Positions 48,781 to 59,880 of a stretch of 64,000 bases of DNA are shown here, piece after piece. The stretch is from Archegozetes longisetosus (lineage: Eukaryota; Arthropoda; Arachnida; Sarcoptiformes; Trhypochthoniidae), in assembly GCA_018873245.2 (NCBI GenBank), contig JAEMBT020000007.1, positions 12,111,129-12,175,128 of the forward strand. Reading direction: 5' to 3'. The notes under the pieces are model-generated. The model did not search any database. It was given only the letters and a program-made list of their open reading frames with translations, and was not told the origin of the DNA. Position 1 is the stretch's first letter, and every line of letters begins with the position of its first letter. The translations under genes were made by a program, and so were the position numbers.

Positions 48781-50940
48781 ATCTATCGAAAATTGATTTC
48801 TACTATTAAAGAAAATATGCCAATAGCAAAACCTAGAGTACTTTCAGTAGCACTTGATATAGGAATCGAACTTTTAACGACGGCCGGAACCACAAATCGG
48901 AATCCAAAAATCAGGACCGATACGATTATGCCTCTAATGTCTTGTTCTGATTCACGATCGCAACAGGTCTAAACTTTTTTGTATATCTTTTTGATATCTA
49001 TTCTCAGTAATTATCGAATTATTTTGTTTCAGATTCTTAAGGATATAGTTAAAAGTATTCGATTTGTGTTTCAAGCTAAAAACTATCATTCGTTTGCAAT
49101 TTCAAGTTCGACTTCATTGGCATTAGAGATAGCCATTTTTATTGCACTAGAAGCCCAGTATGAAATAATGGCTGTCGAATATGGAATTTGTACTGAAAGA
49201 ACTGCTAAAATCAGTCAATCACACGGTTTTAAATATATTTGACTGAAAGTTCGAAATCCTGGGCAGTCAAGCAACAAAATATCAAAAGTATGGATTTTTA
49301 TTTGAGCTAAATAATTGTTTAATGACTTTAAGCATTAGCATATATTTTAGATGTACCTGAGGCTCATAAACCAGAATTACTTGACATATGTCACAGAGAC
49401 TTGATTTCTGGTGCTGTTGAGCCTCTTCGAGGAATCAACTCTCTTTTTTACGCACACAACTCGTTGCCTTAATGCTATAAGGTTCTAAATGCAAAAAGTA
49501 TATTAACGAGAAAATCCACTTTCAAGTTCGATGTTGTTATACACCAGCAATGAGTTGAAGAATCATTTTCTAAAATTTGTTACCAAACAATGTATGTGTG
49601 GTGCGAATATTCCACTGCTCATTTGGGTCCTGCCGTGTTTCTATCATGAATAACTTAGAGCTGATTTTTGCATTTAGAACTTTATTGCACTGAAACGAAA
49701 TCTAAAATTGAGTGCTATTAGGTTCTAAATGATCGAAAATGGATAACTAAATAGAAACAAATTTTTATCTAAGAAATTTTAAAAGGAAAATAGGAAATCA
49801 ATTTCGAACATTTTAAGAATGTTTCGACATAATTCGGTCAAAATATTTTTTAAGTCGAAATTCGACTTAACAATTTTTATGTCTCAAATTTTCAGATATT
49901 TCACTAAGAAATTATTTGGATGACTGAAAAGTGAATTTTTATAAAGAAATGACGCGTTCAACAGCAGTCTATTAAAGAATCGAATTTATCGATATAGAAA
50001 AAGCCGAAGTGACTAAAGAGATTTTGAAAAAATCAAATATTAGCAGAATATGATTCTTTTCATAGGACTTCTCTAATGAAATCTCATAAGATTTAGTTTT
50101 AATAACCTGAAAGATTGTGAAAACGGCTGCTTTACAAGCATTTTGCTCATCTAATTCGACTAATTCGGCGATTACGACCGAACCAGACATAGATTTATTT
50201 GAATAAGTGCCAAATGACCATGACAAGGTATATGAACTCGTTAATAACTCATTTTGTGAAGAAAATATGATTTAGAACTTTAAAGTACTCAGGTGACGAA
50301 TTGTCTATTTATGGTGCACGCAATTGCTAATCTCTGTTGTGTACCATTGACTTCGGATTAATTAGAAATATCATAATAGCTAGTAGTTAATATACTTTAA
50401 GTCTATGACCTTTCACCGATCAGCTTTAATACAAGTGCCTCAGATCTGGTAAAACTAGAAAAGTAGATGAACAAAGTTATTATATGAATTTTAACTCATT
50501 ACCTCAATGATGGGATTTTAGAGTAATCAAAACTCAAAGTTTGCTCATCACTACTCGCCATTAATTATATCTCTTTATGCTTTCACCAATCATTGGCAAT
50601 GGTTGTCAAAGAAGGTCTGAATAAAGTGATTTTGTTCATATGAAGTTCAATGTAATCGCACAAAAAGAGATCGAAACAATTGGATTAAAGCTTTTAGTGA
50701 AAAATGATTGCGACGGATTCGATCTTGTGCTTATAGCTATGGTTTCGGAAGACATATAAAGAGATTCAATTGTAGGTTATATGTTCAAAAATTATTACAT
50801 TGCTATCAGTAGAAGTCTTCGCTTCAAGAATAGCTATATCTGGCAGTAATGCCAACCGAAGAACGATTAGAGCGTTTAATACTGTTCTTAAAGAAGCTGC
50901 TGATGTAACCAAAAGAAATGTATCAAAAGTTAGTTTATTA
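48781..50940 (+). pseudogene. Alanine-glyoxylate (serine-pyruvate) aminotransferase pseudogene
   Basis: Scattered plus-strand pieces match class V aminotransferase AGXT in the right order. The N-terminal piece (to 48966) reads LLTTAGTTNRNPKIRTDTIM where functional enzymes have LL-x-GPGPSN. A 67-bp GT-AG intron (48967-49032) follows, then RFVFQAKNYHSFAISSSTS (49033-49242), then KPELLDICHRDLISGAVEPL near 49365-49440. Later come LHQSLAMVVKEGLNK and IGLKLLVKNDCDGFDL (~50580-50740), and the C-terminal RIAISGSNANRRTIRAF (~50820-50890). Between them frames change and stops interrupt. The Gly-rich GPGP loop is lost and I could not find the PLP-lysine region. The retained intron shows it is an unprocessed duplicate, not a retrocopy. 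A functional copy presumably exists elsewhere. Confidence 0.8.
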
Positions 50941-51201
50941 GGTTCTTAATTAAAATCTTTGCAATAGCTTTATGACTAAAACTCATTTGCAACTAGTTTA
51001 TTATTGTTTTGAATAACGATAAAGCTACAACAAAAGTCATCATTCTTCTGTCCCTTATAACGTATTGGGATCTCAAAAATTATTTTTTAGAATGTTTATT
51101 GAATAATATGAGCTCAAAAACTTTCATAAACTAATCATATAATTTGTTGAAAATTTTCATTAAATGAACTTTTGGCGTCAATTTTTTTATAAAGCATTTG
51201 A
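50941..51201. other. Short intergenic gap
   Basis: Between the AGXT pseudogene and the alcohol dehydrogenase stop codon; probably the 3' untranslated region of the latter. Confidence 0.35.
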
Positions 51202-52778
51202 TCAAAATTCTATAACACTTCGCAACGTTTTACCTGCTTTAAGCAAATCGAAAGCATCATTGATTTGATCCAATTTGAATCGATGTGTAATCAAAGGATC
51301 AATAGGTAATTTTCCTGACGCGTACTTATTAACCAATTTCTGAACGGCTTCACGTGATTTTTGATTACCAAAATATCCGCCAACAACAGTTTTTCCCATA
51401 AGTAACTCAGAAACTGTTGCTTCAACTTTGTTACCTGTCGGTCCGAGTCCGACAACTAGCAATGTTCCCCAAGGAGTTAATGACTTAATGCCTGAATTCA
51501 GAACTGCTTGATTACCAATACAGTCGAATGCATAGTCGACACCACCATTTTCTAGTAGTATGTCTTCAATTGGTTTGTCTATAATATTATAATATAATTG
51601 GTGAAAATTGACCTCAATCCCAACAAAATAGCTTTCTAAAATTTCAAGTAGAAATCAATAGTAATATGATTCATACCAATCTCTTTGGGATTAATGAATT
51701 CTGTACAACCGAACTGTTTAGCTAATTCAGATTTATCTGGGTTTATATCAATGCCTATAATCCTTTTAGCGCCCGAGTCTTTACATCCTAACACTGCTGA
51801 CAATCCAATGGCTCCGAGACCCCAGATGGCACAACTGGACCCTGAATGTACTTTACCAATGTTTGTAGCAGTTCCATAGCCAGTACCGACGGCACAGCCG
51901 ATAACGCATGCACTCTTCAAGTCGGCGCTCGGGCACACCTTATGGTTGAAATAATAAAAAGTACTTTATGATTGAAGCCTAGAAATACTAATTTACTTGA
52001 GTCAATTTGAATTCAGATTTAGCTTAGCTATTAATTAAACTCATTTATGCTTGTAGTAACTTTTCAATATTTAATTTCAATAAACCAACTGATAATTAGC
52101 GCAAACTTCTATTTAGCCTTCTCACTAAAGTTAACTTTTTGAAGCTTTAGTTTGAGAAATCAAAGATCAAATAGACCGACACATCAGTCTCAAACATAAG
52201 CTTATCACAAAAAATACAAGAATAAAATATTTGAATTACTTTTGCAACTTGTGATTCACGAATAACACTATATTCTGAGAAAGTACTCGTTCCGCCTACA
52301 AATAACAATAGAATATCATAAATGGAATATGAGATTCAAAAATGAAACCAAACGAACCAAATGCCAGCAATGGTTTTCCATTGATGTTCATTCTTGTTTT
52401 TCCGTCTGAGTGATACAAAGTGGTGAAAAGGCTTCCATGAGCGCAAAAATTAGTTTTGGGATTGTGACATAGATCACATTGACCACAATCAGGCATCCAA
52501 AGTGGTATGACATGATCTCCGATTGCGACACTCGTCACTCCATCACCAACTGACTCTATAATACCTGAGCCTTCGTGTCCGAGAACTACAGGATTTCCCT
52601 CGAAATCGAGTTTTAGATCGGTGTCCCAGCCCCAAACAAAATGTGCATCACTCGCACAAATGCCAGCCGATACCATACGAACTCGCACTTCGCCAGCTTT
52701 GGGCGGTTCAACTGTAATGTCTTCAATAGTCAAAGGCGTGCCTTCATTATGAAGAACTGCCGCACGACAATTGATCAC
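51202..52778 (-). CDS. Zinc-dependent medium-chain alcohol dehydrogenase (5' exon missing)
   Basis: Exons 52358-52778, 52240-52295, 51677-51938 and 51202-51578 join in phase and give 371 residues, close to the ~376 of class III/class I-type enzymes. The first listed exon begins VINCRAAV right after a TTAG acceptor, so a short exon with the ATG lies upstream and was not found. Catalytic zinc ligands are visible as ICASD, GHEGSG and GCAVGTG; the structural zinc lobe is CGQCDLCHNPKTNFC. The NAD-binding turn is GLGAIG, followed by the acidic GIDINPDK, typical of NAD preference. The enzyme oxidises alcohols or S-hydroxymethylglutathione in the cytosol. Substrate class cannot be settled from this sequence because the active-site loop (HFVWGWDTDLK) departs from classical class III. 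The donor after LLAF is TTTG|GTTCGT. Confidence 0.88.
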
Positions 52779-53493
52779 CTAATTATTGAATGCAAAATTT
52801 CAATGTTTAAATCAATTCTTATAAAATCTTGAGTTGAGTTAATTAGTTTTAGTTTAAATTTGATCTAGAATCAGTTAAGTTTAATCTAAATGAGACTTAG
52901 GTCAAAAGTGACTTCTTTACTTATTTAAAAAACTAAAGGCTTATAATTACATTTTATACTTTGTTTAATATTTCACTTAACAGAAAGTTAACCCAATAGT
53001 AATCATTTAATCATTTTATAATATCAGAGTTTAAAACATTTATTAATGTTTAGTCGAGTTCTCACTTATATCATTATAACAGTTGAATAAATAATAGACA
53101 CTTATTGAATTGATTAATGAGAACAATTTTTCTTATTGTATATCTAATTGAATAGAACATATTTACACACGATAGTTACTATGCCTCAAACAAATGTCTC
53201 AAAAATTGAGACTTATGTGTAAAGCATTCATGTCAATTAATCGACTGTACCGTAAAACCTTAACTATGAATCACTTCAATCAATAGATAAGATCTAATAA
53301 AATATAAATTAATAGTTCATTAAGTATACTTTGACATTGTAAATAAATTTTCTAAGTAAACTTGTAAGTTAACAAATTTGAACTTATAAGTAATGATCAA
53401 AATGTCAATCATTACAACTCTGAGTATTCTTAAGGCTGCAGTACAGTCGATAAATGTTATCATTTAATGCTATACATCAAAGTGAGTCTACTA
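52779..53493. other. Upstream flank of ADH, first exon not located
   Basis: The missing first exon should be a few codons ending in phase 0. No ATG followed by a good in-phase donor was found on the minus strand here, so the exon may lie beyond the hAT insertion that follows. Confidence 0.35.
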
Positions 53494-53658
53494 CAAGGCT
53501 CTCAGAAAGCGAGGAAAATCCTCGCTTTTCCTCGCAATGCAAGGAAAACAGAGGGATTTCTTGCTTTCCCTCGAAAAATCCTCGTTTTTTCCCTCGCACA
53601 CGAAAATAAAACTTTACAAGAAATCATTTGATAGGAAATAATGCACACTATTTGTACT

Positions 53659-53745
53659 AAGCTCTATGGCGTAGCAACTTAAGCATCTTGAACATAGCAC
53701 CCAAGGTTTCGAGTTCGAATCCCACTTAATGAAAAACTTTTTTAA
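53659..53745 (+). other. tRNA-like Pol III unit in the hAT leader
   Basis: TGGCGTAGCAAC (53667-53678) fits the A box of tRNA promoters. AGTTCGAATCC (53712-53722) fits the B box in 10 of 11 positions at normal tRNA spacing, and six T at 53738-53743 form a Pol III terminator. The cloverleaf is poor: the T-stem does not pair well, so this is a decayed tRNA or tRNA-derived sequence rather than a working tRNA. Confidence 0.5.
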
Positions 53746-53832
53746 TTTGATTTAAATCCAATTAAATTTTTTTTAAAAATAATGTTTGAATACGAATCAA
53801 ACATTTATTTTTTCAATTATTTATTAATAAAA

Positions 53833-55937
53833 ATGTCACAGAACAGCAACAGTAACAATAACAATTGTAGTGATAATAGTTTTTCTGATGAAGGACCGAC
53901 ACCAGCCAAAGTTAGAAAGGTCCGACCACCATCAAAATTTTCAGTTCGGTGGATGTCTGATCCTATTTTGATGACTTTTGTTGAGCGAGTTCCGAAGGAC
54001 GAGACAAAAGTGAGATGCAAAATATGCAATCGTTGTTATGCTGCTGCCAAAAAAGGCCTTATGGATCACTATAAGAGTGATTATCATCAGCAATTAGCCG
54101 CAAAGTCTGCTGAAGTATCGCATGGTCACGACGGCGGTGATGACCACTGGCTTAAAGCTCGAGTCGCAGAATTGAGGTTGACAATGTTTTGTGTCGAGAC
54201 TAACACTTCTTTTCTTACCATTGGTAAACTTGGTCCACTTTTGGCCAAGATTTTTGGCGACTCGATTGTGGCATCAGGCCTGAAGATGAAAGCAACCAAA
54301 GCGCGCGCCATTATTTGTAATGCTATCGCACCACATTTTCAGGCCATACTTCGCGAACACCTGCGTCTAAATAAGTTTTCTCTTCTTGTGGACGAGAGTA
54401 CCGATATAGCGTCCGTCAAGTCGGTATGTCTAGTGGTGCGCACCATATTTAAAGGTAGATTGGCCACTATCTTCTATGCCTTAATTGAGTTGACCAGCGA
54501 AGATGCCAATTCAATCGCGGAAACTATCTTCAACAAACTAGAAACTGACAACATTCCGCTTGAAAACATAACTGGCCTGGCGTCGGATGGTGCAAATGTG
54601 ATGAGTGGCCAGCATTCTTCGGTTCAATCTCGATTCGCTTCAAGAATCCCAGGCATCTTTTTTATGAAATGTATCTGCCATACGGCCCATTTATGTGCTT
54701 CTTATGCTTGCAAAAGCTGCCATCCACACCTGAAGACTTTTTAAGGGACCTGAATACTTATTTTAGCCATTCTTCGAAGCGTCGCATCGAATTTGCTGAT
54801 CGACAATTTGAGCACGGACTTCCAAAGCATCGAATCCTTAGAGTTGCAAAGACCCGTTGGTTGTCTTACTTAACGGCCGTCGAGAGAGTTCTCCACCAGT
54901 TCCCAGCTCTCCAAACTTATTTTCAATCCATTCCATTTAGAACCATCGATAGAGATGAAGAAGAGCGTGAGAAGACAGTTGACCGGCTTAAGAATTACTT
55001 CGGATACGCTGACATCAAACTTTACCTATCTTTCTTATCGACTATACTTCCACACTTTGAGCGACTTAACGTCTTTTTCCAGTCCGATGCCATACTTCTT
55101 CCTGAGCTGCAATCTAGAATTGATTCCATGTTTTTGATGTTTGCCAGTTATTTCTTAACCGAAGAATACATTACAGCACATTCAGATAAAATTTATCTTA
55201 TTGATCCAGCAAATCGTTCTGCATATAAGCCACTTAGCGATATCTTCGTTCCACACAGTTCCCTTCAACTTCTGGATAACTTACGAGATAATGAAGCTCG
55301 CTTAACATTCCGCCAATTCATACGCGAATTTTACATCGAGGCCGCGAAGCAGATCCAGACTCGCTGTTCAGTTGGCGATCTTTTCCTAAACGAGTTGAAG
55401 AATCTAAACCCGAAGATCGCGTTGACAATTTCAACTGCTCCGCCACGGTCATCAAGCCTAATCCATCTCTTTCGTCGCTTCAAACATCTTCTTCCACAGC
55501 TTAGCAGTGGAGGAATATCTGAAGATGCCATTGAACAAGAATGGAATCTTCTTGCCTTTTCACACGACCTCCGCCATTTAAATACACTTCCGATTGACCA
55601 ATTTTGGTGTCATTTATCAGAATTGACTGAAGCTGATGGAACTCTGCGATTTGGTCATTTGTCTTCATTTATGAAGAATCTTTTAACATTACCACATTCA
55701 ACCGCAGCTGTCGAAAGAATATTCAGTCAGGTCACCAACAATCGTACAAAACTTCGTAATAGTCTTCAGGTCCGAACACTTAATCAACTCTTATCAATTA
55801 AATCAATCACCAAAGCTCTTCAGATTACAGCTACTGACTTTGATCCACCACCCGAACTTCTGAATATGATAACTTCTCAAACCTTATATGATGACACTAA
55901 TTCTGTTTCTGATGATGATTTTGACTTCACTGATTAA
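53833..55937 (+). CDS. hAT transposase, split by one frameshift
   Basis: The frame opens at 53782, but MSQNSNS at 53833 has a better start context. The first part runs to 54744 and the second frame is open from before 54669 to 55937. The two are connected across AAAA at about 54710-54713, where a one-base loss would explain the shift; the alternative is an assembly error. In order: Asn/Ser-rich N-terminus, a BED-like C2H2 finger (CKICNRC...H-x5-H), first catalytic Asp region (LLVDESTD), second (GLASDGANVMSG), C-x2-H (CICHTAH), the K-T-R-W-L-S motif, and the C-terminal dimerisation region (STAAVERIFSQ). This set defines hAT transposases that cut and paste DNA with 8-bp duplications. About 685 residues would be expected for the whole protein. 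G/C content is higher than in surrounding DNA, fitting recent arrival. Confidence 0.92.
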
Positions 55938-56375
55938 TTACTAACCACTAATTGTAACTAATTTTTGGAATTAAATTTTTTTACATTTATGAAATTTTAT
56001 AATTTAATTGTGATTAAGCCGCCCACCACCAGTCAATTGAAGATAATGGCCGATTTGGATCAAATCGGTGGCGATTGGAAGTACCCCGGAAGAGGTTTCA
56101 AACGATACTAATATCATTCCAATCGACCACCATCTAATGGTATTTCTTAGAAATCGCAATTAACTCGCAATTAAGAGCTAAGGACAGAGCTGTTCAAACG
56201 ACTGAATCATCAAAAGTTCATTTATATTTCTCTGTGTGTGCATATCTTAGTTATTTTTCTTTTGGGGTCCACATTTTAACTATTAAAATAGACGTAATTT
56301 GTGTGCTGTTTCGAGGCATTGAGAGGGGAATGCAAGGGAAAAGTAGGCGTCAAATCTGAGAGCATAGGTCTACTA

Positions 56376-57300
56376 CTAAACGACTAAAGACAAAATGTCT
56401 AAATCATAAGATCTAATTTTTTTAAAATCGAAAGTTTTTTTTAATATAAAATTTTTTATCCGAGACATTTTTCACCGAAATGTACGTAAAACCGAAACAT
56501 ATACTGTCGAAAAACAATATATTGGCGACTTATTAAACCAAGTTCTTATAGTCTAAAATCATTTTAAGGGAATCTTACATAGTTTATAAAGTGTACTTTT
56601 ACATAAATTTAAAAGTACTCCGACAAGTGAAATAATTAGTCACCTTTTGCTTTATATACATTGTTAGCCATTAATAGTTTCAAAGTATTCAATACTTTTA
56701 ACGCCTACTAAAATAGTTCATTAACCTTTTATTAATTTATTTATATTAAGAAGTGATTAAAGACACATATGGAATATGTGAAACAGATCTAATAAAAATT
56801 GTGACAAGTTAATAGTTAAAGGATATATAATGGTCTGATTAAATCTGATTGCTTGTATTTCAAACATATCAATAAGCACTTGTAGACATTAAACTGTCGA
56901 AAATTTTATTTCTGATTCGACTAATATTACAATCGATATTTTGTTATTCGATTATATGGTTTAGATCTTGTGTCCGAGATATAATATTTTCGACTTTATG
57001 TCTATTTCGGTTTTATGTTTTTAGATTAATTGCTTTAGTTGTTTTAGGTTTATATGTTGTGGTTTTAGATGCATAGAGTAGAACCCCGCGAAAGTATATA
57101 TTTTATCTTTTTCAGACGTTTGTTTCAGGCATAGTACAAACTAATAACTGATCGTCACTCAAATTTGTTTTACGTTGTTTCAATCACAATTACAATCAAT
57201 ATGATTGATTTGAACTCTTTCAGAAATTTACTTTTCAGATTTATGCGTAAAATATTTGCCTCTCAATATGAATACTTATTTTGAAGGAAGAGTTTTAGGT
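56376..57300. other. Intergenic, nothing recognised
   Basis: AT-rich DNA after the hAT insertion. No open frame, tRNA or repeat boundary could be supported. Confidence 0.4.
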
Positions 57301-57845
57301 TTAAGGTCGAGAGCATAAAAAGTATTAAACACTACATTAAAAATTAAAGGAAATCCTAATTACTAAAAGTTTAGAACTAATACTAATTTGATGTGACTGT
57401 CAAACTCTTTTAGCTTGGTTCCAGTACAGATTGGTGTGAATCAGAATTAACACTAATAGCCATTTGCAAAGTAGCAAGTCATAATATGTCATTATGTCAT
57501 TATTCATATGTTATTATAGTTAAAATCTAAATACCTCTCTACCTTGAACACGTAGTTAAGCCCTTTCTATAAAGGTATAAGTAAATTCATAACAAACTAA
57601 GGTTTTATTTTGGTCTCTTTCAAAAAGGGCTTACTATGTGTTCAAGACAAAGAGGTTTAGCTGTACTTTTAGCTGTGCTTATGATTTACTTATCTCTATA
57701 TTATTTTGCCATTTATTAAGAGTTGAATAATTGCATGAAATCAAAACCTATATGTGTATATGTCTTTATGTATGACTTTTAGTGTTTTAGTCTTAAACCT
57801 AAGGCTCTTCTTCAAAAAAAAGTATTCGTATAGTGATATTCAAAC
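57301..57845 (+). repeat. Diverged tandem duplication, copy 1
   Basis: It aligns in the same orientation with 59351-59880. Shared blocks include TAAAAAGTATTAAA, CTTTTAGCTTGGTTCCAGT, GAATTAACACTAATA, TCTCTATATTAT and GTCTTAAACCTAAGGCTC. The copy carries an additional hairpin at about 57533-57657 (CTTGAACACGTAGTTAAGCC and its complement) not seen in copy 2. The period is about 2.05 kb. Confidence 0.6.
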
Positions 57846-57900
57846 ATTTTAAGAGACTGAATCAATGTTTAAAAAGTACCTTTATGTTTTGAAAGCATTT

Positions 57901-58780
57901 GAGGACTTTAATGCATTAGAGCAATTCTCTCAAATTAAGTTCAAATAAAAGGCTTCAAATGATTTTTAAATAATTTTATTTACTTTATAAGTGAAAGCGT
58001 TTGGTCATTACAATTTTGATTAAGATAACAATTACTCAGTATTATTCAACGAAAGTATATTTTAATATTATGTGGCACATTAGTTTAGCACTACTTTGGA
58101 ATTACAGTAAATGCAAATGCTATTTCACACTTAAGCATTTGCTATTTTCAAAATCAGTTTCTTATCCACAGCGCAAGCATTTGCTATTTCCGATTAATCA
58201 ATTGCTATTTCCATTTGAAAGTACAATATCTTTATCAATATCTCTTATTAGTAAGAGTACTTATACTGTAAGTTAAATTACGTTTTAATTATAATTATTG
58301 ATTGAAATTAGTATGAAATTAAAGATAAAGAGTTGAATTTTTGCATAAAATGTCAAAAATAGTTTTTTACATAACGTTGTCAATGTTAATGATGGTTAAA
58401 GTTCGAGGGTTAGTTGTTGACATTGAAGTACAGAATATTAATAGAGATAAAAAAATTATTCAAACGAGTGTACTGTTCCTTTTCCGACCGCATTAGAGAC
58501 GTCGCGGCCGACAATGGGGGACATTTACATTATTAACATAAAATTTGATGTATTATTAAAAAGTTTATGTCAATTAAAACATAATTAAATTTTGATTCAA
58601 AGTAGTGCTAATCAAATGTGTCACACAATAGATCAAATTTACAAACAATGTAAATATTGATTAATGGTCAAAAATATAATCGACTATAAAGGGATTGTGA
58701 TTAATAGAGAACATTAGTATAAGTTTACTTCAAACAAATATAAGTATCTCAACACCAATACAGGGAGAATTTGCCTCAAT
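57901..58780 (+). repeat. Dispersed repeat, copy B (interrupted)
   Basis: 57901-58070 and 58628-58780 match 3939-4270 in the same order and orientation. The intervening 58071-58627 is an inserted TIR element. Confidence 0.65.
58071..58627. mobile_element. TIR element inserted in the dispersed repeat
   Basis: The left end TGTGGCACATTAGTTTAGCA pairs with the inverted right end TGTGTGACACATTTGATTAGCA. Just inside, GCATTTGCTATTTCC-type words recur at least four times. Comparison with the uninterrupted copy at 3939-4270 independently defines the inserted length (~557 bp). Target-site duplication is unclear because of the AT-rich flanks. It shares motifs with the element at 33828-34342. The open frame at 58001-58276 crosses its boundary and is not a gene. 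Confidence 0.68.
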
Positions 58781-58884
58781 TTAATTGATAAAAAGTACAA
58801 ACTCTGATTTCGTTTAAACAAGATCTGACTTGTATAAAGCTCATTATCATTGAAGGCAAGGTAACCAAATATTAATATTCAACA

Positions 58885-59361
58885 TTGAGTATTGGTTTTC
58901 GGATAAACTCTATCTTTGTTTTCTATAAGCCCTTTTGTTTTTCAAACAAGCAAAAAAGTACTTTCGGCCCTCAAAGCCTCAAATATAATGCAGTTGACGG
59001 AAGAAATAAACTGTTTCAGTCATCACTCTTATTAGCAGTTATAGTACTCATTTATTCTTATAATAGTTGTAAATACGTTTACTTTATTCTACACTGCGCG
59101 ATTAAAAAAATTACTTTAGTCACTCATGCAGAGTACGTGTTGATGTACACCATAAGTGGTGATAGAATAATTTATTTAAAATGTTTGAATATCTTGTTGC
59201 ATATCACTCATGGTACGCGCAATTTACTGATAGATTTTGCTAAACTCTTATCTTATTTGTTGAATGTCGCAAATCTGTTATGTAATGCAGTGCAGGATTT
59301 AGCAACACCATCTCAAGACAATATCAATGTTTCTAATCCGAGCTTACGTTTAAGATTGTGA
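58885..59361 (+). CDS. Long orphan open frame, uncertain gene
   Basis: A 158-codon frame, long for this AT-rich DNA. The first codon used here is not a strong start. Hydrophobic segments (SSLLLAVIVLIYSY; VYFILHCAI) suggest membrane association if translated. No domain or family is recognised, no splice partner was found, and the frame ends inside the duplicated repeat. It could be a degraded element ORF. Confidence 0.22.
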   Translation: MSIGFRINSIFVFYKPFCFSNKQKSTFGPQSLKYNAVDGRNKLFQSSLLLAVIVLIYSYNSCKYVYFILHCAIKKITLVTHAEYVLMYTISGDRIIYLKCLNILLHITHGTRNLLIDFAKLLSYLLNVANLLCNAVQDLATPSQDNINVSNPSLRLRL

Positions 59362-59880
59362 TGTGTAAAAAGCATTAAAAACTACTTTAAAATTGAAAGG
59401 GAGTCCCATCATTAAAAATTTAAAATTAATCCTGCTTTTGACATCCTTTTCAAACTTTTAGCTTGGCTTCAGTCCAGACTCATATGAATGAGAATTAGCA
59501 CTAATAATAATTTGAATAATATGCAAATCATATTTTGCATTGTTTTATCTTTTATGAATAAAAGTCAACTGTTCTGAAACTTTTAAAAATGAAAACATAA
59601 TTAAAATGTTGATTATATCTGTTCTTGAATGTTTTTAAACCTAACGTATTATTCGTAAGGTGACATTCATTTTTCTTATTCTTGTAGTTGTCGTCTCAAA
59701 ACTTTTCGCGAATAAGACTGATCTCTATATTATATTTTCATTAGTTAGGCAAATAATTAAATGAAGTCAAAACTTAATGTACGCGTCTTAATGCATAATT
59801 TTTGGTATTTTAGCCTTAAACGTAAGTCTCAGATTAAAAAAGGTTCATAATTAAGACTATTTATAAATTTAGGTAAAATA
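59351..59880 (+). repeat. Diverged tandem duplication, copy 2
   Basis: Partner of 57301-57845, with the blocks TAAAAAGCATTAAA, CTTTTAGCTTGGCTTCAGT, GAATTAGCACTAATA and TAGCCTTAAACGTAAGTCTC in the same order. Confidence 0.6.

Larger units (their letters stand above)
53494..56367 (+). mobile_element. Near-complete hAT transposon with perfect 8-bp TSD
   Basis: The 2874-bp element starts CAAGGCTCTCAGA and ends with the inverted CTGAGAGCATAG. It is flanked by GTCTACTA on both sides (53486-53493 and 56368-56375). The left subterminal 100 bp are full of CCTCGC/GCGAGG words in both orientations, likely transposase-binding repeats. It holds a tRNA-like Pol III unit (about 53659-53745), one transposase gene split by a single frameshift (53833-55937), and a ~430-bp 3' tail. 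The exact duplication and almost intact gene show a recent insertion, probably in the upstream region or first intron of the alcohol dehydrogenase gene. Confidence 0.93.

Noticed and set aside
54690..54744. Programmed -1 frameshift in the transposase
   Set aside because: No canonical slippery heptamer or clear downstream structure; an A-run indel is simpler.
58001..58276. 91-codon plus-strand frame
   Set aside because: It crosses the boundary of an inserted TIR element and has no domain.
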